Shown: positions 41,006 to 48,288 of the stretch, piece after piece
Numbering within the stretch: position 1 is the stretch's first letter
How the letters are laid out: every line of letters starts with the position of its first letter
Assembly: GCA_023418915.1 (NCBI GenBank)
Contig: JAEZYU010000103.1
Location: 1-64,000, forward strand
Direction: 5' to 3'
DNA length: 64,000 nucleotides
DNA from: Bacillota bacterium
Lineage (GTDB): Bacteria; Bacillota; Clostridia; Acetivibrionales; DTU013
Notes under the pieces: generated by a model
Databases searched by the model: none
Told to the model about the DNA's origin: nothing
The model's input: the letters and a program-made list of their open reading frames with translations, nothing else
Translations under genes and position numbers: made by a program

Positions 41006-41920
41006 ATGCAGTTTCTTTGCATTGGAGTAAACGGCAGCGCTGATGTGGTAATGCAGCATATAAATGAGGAACTCCGGCAACTGAAAAGCAAGAAGATCAG
41101 TTATTCCATCAATGAAATAAATTCTGAAGGCTCGGCTTCCATAATCTGCACAATCAATGACGGCAGATCTTATCGTGAGAAATCCCTGGAATCTTACAAG
41201 ATCCTCAAAACTTATATATCGAATGCTCTGGCAGACTATATAATCAGGCAATATGAGGAAAGGCTTATCACAAGGATCATAAACAGCAATTTCTGCTACT
41301 TTAACGCCGCAGAAAAAAGGGAAATATTGACCAGAGCGCTCAATGTCATCAGAAACGAAGACAAGACTTTTATTAACAGTCTCTTTCAGATCAGAAGAAG
41401 GAATGTGATCGTCAGACGGTTAATGGATTACTTTGACAATTCCAACAGCATTATTCTGGACGGATTTGTGAACTTTCGGCTGAAAGACTATATAAAGGAT
41501 CTGGAAGAGGTTGTTGACAAGGCTGTCGATGATTTTCTGATGGACAGAGAATATAGGGAATTTATAAGATTATTAAGATATTTTGTAGAGATCCAAGAAC
41601 CAAAAATCGACACAGTACATGTCATTGTCGGTTATGACAACAAATACATGCTTTTGGATGGCTCCAAGAAGGAAATAACCAATGAATGCATACAGGAGTA
41701 TGTGAATGAGATAAACGAAGGAGAGATCAACTATGACGATCTTCTTGTCAGCTCGCTGATAACTTTCGCACCGCGAAAAATAATCATACACAGTATGGGT
41801 CAGTTCAGGAACAAAGAGCTGATGGAGACGATAAAGAACGTGTTTTACGGCAGAGTTGTCATATGTCAGGGTTGCGACGTATGCTCGATGAAAATGGTCA
41901 AAAGCGAAACAAAAAAGTGA
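41006..41920 (+). CDS. ytxC: Sporulation protein YtxC family
   Basis: A roughly 304-residue cytoplasmic protein. Recognisable YtxC segments are SLESYKILKTYISNALADYI, RALNVIRNEDKTFINSLF, FVNFRLKDYIKDLEEVVDKA and DNKYMLLDGSKKEITNECI. Late elements include FAPRKIIIHSM and the Cys-containing tail VICQGCDVCSMKM. Four starts are possible within 12 bases: AAGGGA at 40990-40995 favours ATG 41006 or TTG 41003 over GTG 40997. The family is needed or implicated in sporulation, but its mechanism is unknown. A terminator follows at 41986. Confidence 0.9.
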   Translation: MQFLCIGVNGSADVVMQHINEELRQLKSKKISYSINEINSEGSASIICTINDGRSYREKSLESYKILKTYISNALADYIIRQYEERLITRIINSNFCYFNAAEKREILTRALNVIRNEDKTFINSLFQIRRRNVIVRRLMDYFDNSNSIILDGFVNFRLKDYIKDLEEVVDKAVDDFLMDREYREFIRLLRYFVEIQEPKIDTVHVIVGYDNKYMLLDGSKKEITNECIQEYVNEINEGEINYDDLLVSSLITFAPRKIIIHSMGQFRNKELMETIKNVFYGRVVICQGCDVCSMKMVKSETKK

Positions 41921-41985
41921 TCCTGAGGGCTTGATTTGACTGGAAGCAGCGTCTTAAGAATTTAATACATTTGAATGGAAATTTT

Positions 41986-42010
41986 GGGCTTGAAGAAAAG
42001 CCCTCTTTTT
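41986..42010 (+). terminator. Intrinsic terminator of the YtxC gene
   Basis: GGGCTT (41986-41991) pairs with AAGCCC (41998-42003), followed by TCTTTTT. Confidence 0.8.
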
Positions 42011-42064
42011 ATGACATAAAAAACCAATCTAATTGAAATTTTTACAAAAATTTTTAATATTATA

Positions 42065-42092
42065 TTGACAATTATGTTTTAGGTGATAAAAT
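42065..42092 (+). promoter_or_regulatory. Near-consensus promoter
   Basis: TTGACA (42065-42070), a 16-base spacer and TAAAAT (42087-42092). Transcription would start near 42099, about 250 bases before the next gene. Confidence 0.7.
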
Positions 42093-42098
42093 ATACGT

Positions 42099-42269
42099 GT
42101 AACACAATATAGAGTATAAACATTAAGAAAGAAGTACATAATATAGTTAAAAAAGTTTTAATATTTTACTAATGATAAAAAGCTAAAAGACACGAACGAG
42201 AAGAAACAACAAGCGTACAAATGAAGAGATCCGGGGAAAGAAAAGAGAGTCATTGACTCTCTTTTTCCC
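42099..42269 (+). ncRNA. Candidate leader/small RNA ending in an intrinsic terminator
   Basis: From the promoter at 42065 a transcript would run about 170 bases. It would end at a strong hairpin: AAAAGAGAGTC (42241-42251) pairs with GACTCTCTTTT (42255-42265), with an outer GGGAAA/TTTCCC extension and a T-rich side. An 11-codon frame MKRSGERKESH-stop (42221-42256) ends in the hairpin loop but has no ribosome site. Either a free-standing small RNA or an attenuated 5' leader of the gene at 42352. Confidence 0.5.
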
Positions 42270-42351
42270 ATTTTACCCGCATTTTCATTGCGGGTACATC
42301 AACCATCTGATAAGATATATGCTAAAGATAATTGTTCGGGAGGTTGACCGT

Positions 42352-43170
42352 TTGCGGATAGTTGGTTTTATAGGTGCCAGCGGCACCGGAAAAAGTCATA
42401 GGGCTTCGTGGGTCGCCAAGGAAAGAGGAATTGAGTATATAATTGACGATGGTCTTTTCATAAGGGAAAATCAGGTGCTCGCCGGATCATCTGCCAAAAA
42501 GGAAAAAACCAGGATAGGTTCTATAAAGCATGCGCTTTTTTCAGATGAAACGCATGCGGATGAAGTAATGGGCTCCATCAGGCGCAACAGGCCGGAAGCA
42601 ATACTGATACTGGGAACATCAGAGGGTATGGTGGAAAGGATAGCTGAGAGGCTGAAGCTGCCTTCAGTTAGTGAAAAGGTCTTCATTGAAGATGTGGCGG
42701 ATGAATTTGAGATCAAGCAGGCTGTCGCCACAAGGAGAGAACAGGGAAAGCATGTCATACCCGTTCCAACATTTGAAATAAAGAAAGACTTTTCGGGATA
42801 TTTTCTGGATCCGCTGCGTATCTTTCGCCGAAAAGGTAAGATAAGCTTTCAGCTGGATGATGAAAAATCAGTCGTAAGGCCTACTTTCAGTTATCTGGGC
42901 AGCTATACCATATCAGACTATACTGTATATCAGATTGTCGAATACGTTGTGACAGGAATCGAGGGTATTAGCAAAATATCGCGGTTCAGGGCGGAGAACC
43001 ACCCCGACGGCACTTTTATGGAAATTGACCTGGTCATGCTCTATGGCTTCCCGATACGAGCTCTTATCAAGGAGCTTCAGCAAAGAACCATCGAAGAGGT
43101 TGAAAAGCTTACGGCGCTTAACATCAAGCAGTTCAACGTCACAGTCAAAAGCCTTGTAATAAAGCAGTGA
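42352..43170 (+). CDS. P-loop ATPase with C-terminal Asp23/Gls24-like domain
   Basis: Begins at TTG 42352, eight bases after GGGAGG. The first residues read LRIVGFIGASGTGKSHRAS, a Walker A motif. The nucleotide-binding half includes ALFSDETHADEVMGSIRR and AILILGTSEGMVERIAERL. The C-terminal third (SDYTVYQIVEYVVTGIEGIS; EIDLVMLYGFPIRALIKELQ) has the pattern of Asp23/Gls24 domains, which associate with the cell envelope. Length is 272 residues. An in-frame ATG at 42253 lies in the terminator and is rejected. Function unknown; the combination occurs in other clostridia to my recollection. Confidence 0.82.
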   Translation: MRIVGFIGASGTGKSHRASWVAKERGIEYIIDDGLFIRENQVLAGSSAKKEKTRIGSIKHALFSDETHADEVMGSIRRNRPEAILILGTSEGMVERIAERLKLPSVSEKVFIEDVADEFEIKQAVATRREQGKHVIPVPTFEIKKDFSGYFLDPLRIFRRKGKISFQLDDEKSVVRPTFSYLGSYTISDYTVYQIVEYVVTGIEGISKISRFRAENHPDGTFMEIDLVMLYGFPIRALIKELQQRTIEEVEKLTALNIKQFNVTVKSLVIKQ

Positions 43171-43245
43171 ATACATCTCCCATCTTCGTTGAAGCGCAGC
43201 TGGAGCAATGAAGTTTTTCTGTAATCATCCTGTTATAGTATAAAG
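43170..43245. repeat. Degenerate copy of the intergenic repeat
   Basis: ATCTCCCATCTTCGTTGAAG resembles TATCTCCCGCCTCGTTGAAA of the copy at 126-250. CCTGTTATAGTAT follows at the right end. It starts at the stop codon of the P-loop gene. Confidence 0.45.
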
Positions 43246-43265
43246 TATTTACCAGGAGGCGTCAT

Positions 43266-44429
43266 ATGAACAATTTTACATTTCAGAATACGACCCGGAT
43301 CATATTTGGAAAAGGAACCGAAAACACTGTAGGGAGTGAAGTGAAAAAATACTCCCGAAAGGTACTGCTCCACTATGGAGGCGGCAGCATCAAAAAATCA
43401 GGTCTTTATGACAAAGTAATCAAATCACTGAAGGCTGAGGATATCGAATATGTCGAGCTTGGCGGCGTCAAACCAAATCCAAGGCTGAGCCTCATATATG
43501 AAGGAATAGACATTTGCCGGAAAAACGGGATCGAATTTATACTTGCAGTGGGCGGCGGCAGTGTCATCGACTCAGCTAAGGGCATTGCAGCCGGGATGTG
43601 TTACGACGGAGATGTGTGGGATCTGTACACCAGGAAGGGGCAGGCTGATAAGGCGCTTCCGATAGGTGTCATACTGACGATACCGGCAGCGGGAAGTGAA
43701 AGCAGCGGTTCATCGGTAGTCACCAGGGAAGAGGGAGAGCTAAAACGCGACATAGGCTATGATTTTATCAGACCGCAGTTTGCATTGCTGAATCCCGAGG
43801 TCTGCTTCACGCTTCCGGCTTATCAGGTGGCATGCGGAGCAGCTGATATCATGGCACATATAATGGAAAGGTATTTCACCAATACTCCGAATGTCGAGCT
43901 TACCGACAGACTCAGCGAAGCAACTCTGACGACTGTAATAAACAACGTTCCGGCTGTGCTTGCAAAGCCTAACGATTATAATGCTTTTGCTGAGATCATG
44001 TGGGCGGGAACCTTTGCGCACAACGACCTTCTGGGCACCGGCAGGGAGCAGGACTGGGCATCTCACAACATAGAGCATGAATTGAGCGGCATATACGACA
44101 TTGCCCACGGAGCCGGCCTTGCGGTGATTTTTCCTGCATGGATGAAGTATGTTTACAAGGAAAACGTGGATCGTTTTGTACAGTTTGCGGTAAGGGTCTG
44201 GAAGGTGGAACAGGACTTCTATAATCCGGAAAAGACTGCTCTGGAGGGCATTGCAAGGACTGAGACCTTCTTTGGAAGCATCGGCTTGCCTGTCAGATTG
44301 AGTCAGGCAGGTATAAACGATGGCAGGTTTGAGGAAATGGCAGCAAAATGCGCAGGGAGCGGAACGATAGGCGGCTTTAAAAAGCTGAACAAGGACGATA
44401 TTGTCAACATATACAGGCTTGCGATATAG
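43266..44429 (+). CDS. Iron-containing alcohol dehydrogenase (butanol dehydrogenase type)
   Basis: A 387-residue type III dehydrogenase that reduces aldehydes to alcohols with NAD(P)H. Typical features: MNNFTFQNTTRIIFGKGTEN, VLLHYGGGSIKKSGLYD, the nucleotide-binding LAVGGGSVIDSAKGIAAG, TIPAAGSESSGSSVVT, and metal ligands in ADIMAHIMERYF (Asp, His) and SHNIEHELSG/DIAHGAGLAVIFPAWM (His). It is closest to clostridial NADH-dependent butanol dehydrogenases and YqhD. AGGAGG precedes the ATG. A terminator follows. Confidence 0.95.
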   Translation: MNNFTFQNTTRIIFGKGTENTVGSEVKKYSRKVLLHYGGGSIKKSGLYDKVIKSLKAEDIEYVELGGVKPNPRLSLIYEGIDICRKNGIEFILAVGGGSVIDSAKGIAAGMCYDGDVWDLYTRKGQADKALPIGVILTIPAAGSESSGSSVVTREEGELKRDIGYDFIRPQFALLNPEVCFTLPAYQVACGAADIMAHIMERYFTNTPNVELTDRLSEATLTTVINNVPAVLAKPNDYNAFAEIMWAGTFAHNDLLGTGREQDWASHNIEHELSGIYDIAHGAGLAVIFPAWMKYVYKENVDRFVQFAVRVWKVEQDFYNPEKTALEGIARTETFFGSIGLPVRLSQAGINDGRFEEMAAKCAGSGTIGGFKKLNKDDIVNIYRLAI

Positions 44430-44538
44430 CCGACATATAGGGACCTGCAAATATGCAGTTCACTTAAGGCCTGCAAGGAAATGGCCGACATATACGTGCC
44501 GGCAAGGTAACCTTTCATAGGATCTCAAAATATAATGA

Positions 44539-44572
44539 TACCAGGGATTTATGTTCCCCGGTATTTTTTTTG
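44539..44572 (+). terminator. Intrinsic terminator of the iron alcohol dehydrogenase gene
   Basis: TACCAGGGA (44539-44547) pairs with TCCCCGGTA (44555-44563), one A-C mismatch, followed by eight or more T residues. The rest of 44430-44704 shows no gene; a short direct repeat GCCGACATATA occurs at about 44428 and 44490. Confidence 0.85.
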
Positions 44573-44704
44573 CCAGGTTTATCATGATTACCAATATTGA
44601 CCGCTGAGTGAAGCGAATTGGCTCTCAGGATACGTTGGAACGGATATTATTTTAAGATGCATTGTGCATTTTTAATATGAGATAAATTGAGAGGAGATTC
44701 TATA

Positions 44705-45439
44705 ATGGGTATAAACAGTTTTTTTCTGAACACCGGTATGTCTGCCGGCAATACAAGACCTATACTGCCGCCTTGCGCATATATACCGCCGGAAATGCCG
44801 TGTATGAGGCAGCAGAGACAATTTTCAAGGCAGCCTTATTCGTACATGAGACTACTAAATGCGGTACCTGGTTCGCAGCCAGTTGATATTTATGCAAATA
44901 ACAGCCTTATTGCATCAGGACTGCCGTATAAAGGGTTCACCGAGTATATTCAGGTATTTCCCGCAACATACAATATATCGGTATTTGCCGCCGGGACCAC
45001 TGGTCCGTCGATGCTTGACACTACAATTGAGATCCCGGTTCGATCCATCAATACTGCAGTGCTCATTGGGACACCGTCAGCGATGAGCATGAAAACGTTT
45101 TTTGAAACCGTCATTCAAATACCTCCAGGCCGGGTGTATCTGAGGTTTGCCAATCTTGTTCCAGGTGGTCCGGACATGGACCTTGTGCTTTCAAATGGCA
45201 CAGAGCTGTTTAGTGATGTTTCATACGCAATAGCAACAAATTATATTCCCATCCCTGCCGGGTCTTATATATTCTATATACAGCAGAGCGGCACTGACAG
45301 AAGCCTGCTTTATGTACCGAACATTCAGCTGCAGGAGGGAAGGTTCTATACGATATATACGGTTGGGAGCATGGACGGCAGCGTACCGCTGCAGGTACTG
45401 ATTCCGCTGGACGGCAATTCATATATACAGGTGGGATGA
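44705..45439 (+). CDS. DUF4397 domain protein
   Basis: AGAGGAG before ATG 44705 fixes the start (244 residues). DUF4397 repeats are visible twice: YMRLLNAVPGSQPVDIYANN with FTEYIQVFPATYNISVFAAG, then VYLRFANLVPGGPDMDLVLS with NYIPIPAGSYIFYIQQSG. The domain is usually extracellular and beta-rich. Here there is no clear signal peptide, only a Pro/Cys-containing N-terminus (ILPPCAYIPPEMPCMRQQ), so it could be a spore-surface protein. That is inference. It is tail-to-tail with the next gene, six bases apart, with no terminator. Confidence 0.88.
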   Translation: MGINSFFLNTGMSAGNTRPILPPCAYIPPEMPCMRQQRQFSRQPYSYMRLLNAVPGSQPVDIYANNSLIASGLPYKGFTEYIQVFPATYNISVFAAGTTGPSMLDTTIEIPVRSINTAVLIGTPSAMSMKTFFETVIQIPPGRVYLRFANLVPGGPDMDLVLSNGTELFSDVSYAIATNYIPIPAGSYIFYIQQSGTDRSLLYVPNIQLQEGRFYTIYTVGSMDGSVPLQVLIPLDGNSYIQVG

Positions 45440-45445
45440 GACAGT

Positions 45446-46225
45446 TCACTTGAAGCTGCAGTAACCCTTGAGCTTCTGTATGCTGCGGGGCAGCGCATCC
45501 TTTGAGTTGCCCCAGGGCGCATCATTATAACGGTAATCGAATTTTTTAGTGAACCATTCAAGCTCCTTTTCTATCCTGTCCAAATTTTCAAGCTGTTGCT
45601 CCAACAGCTCTGACAAGAACCTTCTGCTGTCATTGGCATTAAGATATTTTTCTGCTGCAAGCATCAGCATTTTCAAATGGACAAGGCAAAACCCCTTTTT
45701 TTCTGAAAAGGTTTTTCTGAATTCTTCCTCTCTGGACCAAAGATACATTACCACATCAAGATATCTGTCCATTGTATATTCAAGTCTGCCGCAAATAGTG
45801 CAGTTGTTCTCAAGCTCCTCGAGCAGCTTCACAAGCCGGGAAGCCGGACCTTGTCCATTCTGCCCCTTTGATCCAAATTTACCTGCAAACGATGCAAACA
45901 GCTGACCGGAGGATTTACCACCATTTGCTGAATTGATGGTTGCTTTAGCCGCCTCCCTGAGCTTCTCAAGCTGCTCTCTTATGTGGGTGTCTGTCACAAG
46001 TCCCAGACCAAGACGGTTTTCCTGTCTGTTGTAAAGGAGCTCGAAGTGTCTTCGGCAAAAGCCCTTCTTATTTGTGTCGATCCTGCAGTCCGGTTCCATC
46101 AGCGACGGACCCAGATAATAATCGATGTACTCGTTTTCAAGCTTGCTTTCCAGGAGGCACAACGGACATTCACAATCCTCGTGGAAGGCCTCCGTCACCG
46201 GTATCGTATATATTTTTTCCTTCAT
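45446..46225 (-). CDS. DUF6062 family protein with four Cys/His motifs
   Basis: A 259-residue cytoplasmic protein. Cysteine motifs recur in two halves: CECPLCLLE and GFCRRHFELL, then CTICGRLEYT and KKGFCLVHLKML. The pattern C-x2-C ... C-x2-H, twice, suggests an internally duplicated zinc-binding helical protein. The middle (ASFAGKFGSKGQNGQGP) is a flexible linker. I recall this as DUF6062, common in clostridia; function unknown. Confidence 0.85.
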   Translation of the reverse strand: MKEKIYTIPVTEAFHEDCECPLCLLESKLENEYIDYYLGPSLMEPDCRIDTNKKGFCRRHFELLYNRQENRLGLGLVTDTHIREQLEKLREAAKATINSANGGKSSGQLFASFAGKFGSKGQNGQGPASRLVKLLEELENNCTICGRLEYTMDRYLDVVMYLWSREEEFRKTFSEKKGFCLVHLKMLMLAAEKYLNANDSRRFLSELLEQQLENLDRIEKELEWFTKKFDYRYNDAPWGNSKDALPRSIQKLKGYCSFK

Positions 46226-46269
46226 TTGTGCCCATCTCCCCTGTGGTAATTATTTGTGCTACAATTGAC

Positions 46270-46327
46270 TAAACGAAGAAAATTTCATTTTGTTCCATGG
46301 CGTAACGAGGCGATATATGTCCACACA
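46270..46327. repeat. Intergenic modular repeat (B then A modules)
   Basis: ACTAAACGAAGAAAATTTCAT, then GGCGTAACGAGGCGATATAT followed by GTCC. It lies between the divergent DUF6062 and glycosylase genes. Confidence 0.7.
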
Positions 46328-46369
46328 ATTGATTATAACATAATAAATGAATAATAACGAGGAGATGCA

Positions 46370-47254
46370 ATGTATTACAAAGGCTATGATATATATGAAG
46401 ATGGGACGAGCGTCAGGATCGAAGGCGTAAGGGATTTCGACCCGGTTCATATCTTTGAATGCGGTCAGTGCTTCAGATGGTACAGAGAACCTGATGGCAG
46501 CTATACGGGAGTCGTCAGGGGAAGAGCGGCAAATGTCCGTTACTCCAACGGGGTGCTCAGGCTTGATAATGTGACAACGGACGATTTTCAGCAGATTTGG
46601 TATGATTATTTCGACCTTGGCAGGGACTATAGAGAAATCAAGAAAGCTGTATCAACAGACACGGCCATGGAGAAAGCAGTTGAGTTTGGCGGCGGTATAC
46701 GCATACTCAGGCAGGAACCATGGGAGACACTGATATCATTTATACTGTCATCCAATAACAGGATACCGCGGATAATGAAAATAATCCTGGAGATCGCAAG
46801 ACTTTTTGGAGAAAAGCTGGAATACCGGGGCAGGTTGTTTTACGGCTTCCCTGACGCACCAAGCCTTGCAGGACAAAGCCTGGAGCAGATCGCAGAATGC
46901 AGGGCCGGATACAGGTGCGGATATATCCATGAAACAGCAGCGAAGGTAACCTGTAACGGCTTTGATGCGGACAGACTCTCCGGGATGCAGACAGATGATG
47001 CACGAAATGAGCTGCTAAAGTTCAAAGGGGTCGGGAACAAGGTAGCCGACTGTGCTCTTCTATACAGCGGTATAAAGTATGATGTATTTCCTGTAGATGT
47101 TTGGGTTAAGCGGGTTATGGAGGAGCTCTATTTAAGGAGAGAGGCCGGGTTTCCTGAAATACAGCAGTTTGCTTCTGAAAAGTTTGGTCAATATGCCGGC
47201 TTCGCCCAGCAGTACTTATTTTATTATGCAAGGGAGCATAAAATCGGTACATAG
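46370..47254 (+). CDS. ogg: 8-oxoguanine DNA glycosylase (OGG1-type)
   Basis: Removes 8-oxoguanine from DNA and can nick the abasic site. The N-terminal domain shows FECGQCFRWYREPDGSYTGV, typical of OGG. Next are WETLISFILSSNNRIPRIMK and the helix-hairpin-helix FKGVGNKVADCALL, whose Lys (about residue 223) is the expected catalytic nucleophile. FPVDVWVKRVMEELY supplies the conserved Asp (about 243). Length 294 fits bacterial OGG. GAGGAG precedes the ATG. Confidence 0.93.
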   Translation: MYYKGYDIYEDGTSVRIEGVRDFDPVHIFECGQCFRWYREPDGSYTGVVRGRAANVRYSNGVLRLDNVTTDDFQQIWYDYFDLGRDYREIKKAVSTDTAMEKAVEFGGGIRILRQEPWETLISFILSSNNRIPRIMKIILEIARLFGEKLEYRGRLFYGFPDAPSLAGQSLEQIAECRAGYRCGYIHETAAKVTCNGFDADRLSGMQTDDARNELLKFKGVGNKVADCALLYSGIKYDVFPVDVWVKRVMEELYLRREAGFPEIQQFASEKFGQYAGFAQQYLFYYAREHKIGT

Positions 47255-47319
47255 ACACATTATGTGCACTCTCCAAATATGATATAGAATAATGTTCTAT
47301 TAAATAGGAGAGTGAGCAT

Positions 47320-47577
47320 ATGTACGGTATTGCCATACTGGATTCAGGCAATTATGCACTAAAGCTTTGCAGCATTCTTGAGAAAAAGGGATACGTATTT
47401 GAGGTGGTGCCAACTCCGTGCCACATAGCTAAAAGCGGCTGCGGATATTGCCTCAGGTTTCCTATCGAATATAAGGATTTGGTATTGCATCAAGCCCTGC
47501 TGAACAAGCTGGTGATCAGGGAAATATATAAAGTCGAGCCGCAGCTGATGAAGAACAACTATATCAAAATATATTGA
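47320..47577 (+). CDS. DUF3343 family protein (putative Se/S carrier-like)
   Basis: An 85-residue protein of the DUF3343 type: the N-terminal YGIAILDSGNYALKLCSILE and central TPCHIAKSGCGYCLRFPIEY with a C-G-Y-C motif suit a small thiol carrier. AGGAGAG precedes the ATG. A weak hairpin follows at about 47679-47696 (GCAGGC/GCCTGC). Confidence 0.85.
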   Translation: MYGIAILDSGNYALKLCSILEKKGYVFEVVPTPCHIAKSGCGYCLRFPIEYKDLVLHQALLNKLVIREIYKVEPQLMKNNYIKIY

Positions 47578-47702
47578 TGCGGCACACGGGTAATATTCCA
47601 AAAAGTTCCTTACAATGGTGTCAAATCATCTGAATGGCTAAGAAAAACAAAGACAGAATGAACTAAACAGCGCATTGCAGGCTTAATTGCGCCTGCTTGT
47701 AA

Positions 47703-47731
47703 TTGTTAATGCATAACGGTAATGATATAAT
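47703..47731 (+). promoter_or_regulatory. Promoter of the structured RNA
   Basis: TTGTTA (47703-47708), 17-base spacer, TATAAT (47726-47731). Predicted start near 47738. Confidence 0.65.
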
Positions 47732-47737
47732 TTAATC

Positions 47738-48065
47738 ACAGAAAGCGATTGGCACAAAACGCCAGAATCGCAGTGAGTACGGGCTTGGAGCCTGTGACAA
47801 TCAAATAACGGATCCGACCTGAAATGTTCGGATAAACCTATTATTTTGAACCTACATTCAAAATACGGGAGTCCGGAAAGTTTGAAAGCGTATACCAGGC
47901 CACAAGCTAATTCCGACATACGTCTTTAGTATGCAACGGCAGTGGAAGGTTGAAGCTCTCGGCAGGACACCCACCTAGCGCTGGGCTAGGTGTCAAAATA
48001 TAGGGGAACGGCTTTTCGGGTTTAAAACGTAAGAGGACTTGTCATCACAGACAGTCCTCTTTTTC
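47738..48065 (+). ncRNA. Candidate structured non-coding RNA, about 330 nt, class unassigned
   Basis: No reading frame with a ribosome site exists here, yet the region has its own promoter, many stable hairpins and an intrinsic terminator. Hairpins: GCGATTGGC/GCCAGAATCGC, ACGGGCT/AGCCTGT, CCGA/TCGG, TATTTTGAA/TTCAAAATA around CCTACA, and CACCTAG/CTAGGTG around CGCTGGG. Hallmarks of tmRNA, RNase P RNA, SRP RNA, T-box and common riboswitches were sought and not found. A 6S-like or raiA-motif RNA is possible, but I could not confirm either. The next gene's start lies 220 bases beyond the terminator, which favours a free RNA over a leader. Confidence 0.6.
48032..48065 (+). terminator. Intrinsic terminator of the structured RNA
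   Basis: AGAGGACT (48032-48039) pairs perfectly with AGTCCTCT (48053-48060), followed by TTTTC. Confidence 0.88.
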
Positions 48066-48288
48066 TATGTGTGCGGCATGTGTTGGTGCAGGTACAGCTG
48101 ATGTATAGGGTGGCGATAGGCCGTCGTCACGTCACTGAGCACTTTGCAGGTAAAGCTTTACGGAGGAGTAATATTATGGTATTATTTAGGCAATGTTAAG
48201 ATGTTAACAACTGAGAGGTCTAAAGAAACAAATACAAAAGTATTGTCGTATATTTAGACAAATGACTAAAAGGGGGATTGAGACAGTA

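Noticed and set aside
42253..42351. N-terminal extension of the P-loop protein from ATG 42253
   Set aside because: It starts inside a strong terminator hairpin, has no ribosome site, and a TTG with GGGAGG at 42352 begins right at the conserved domain.
43740..44450. 236-residue minus-strand frame
   Set aside because: Fully antisense to the well-supported iron alcohol dehydrogenase; Cys/His/Arg-rich shadow composition and no ribosome site.
47738..48065. tmRNA, RNase P RNA, SRP RNA or T-box
   Set aside because: No GAGGAAAGTCC, no tRNA-like acceptor end, no GGTCCGGAAGGAAGCA-type SRP loop and no GGGTGG-ACCGCG element.
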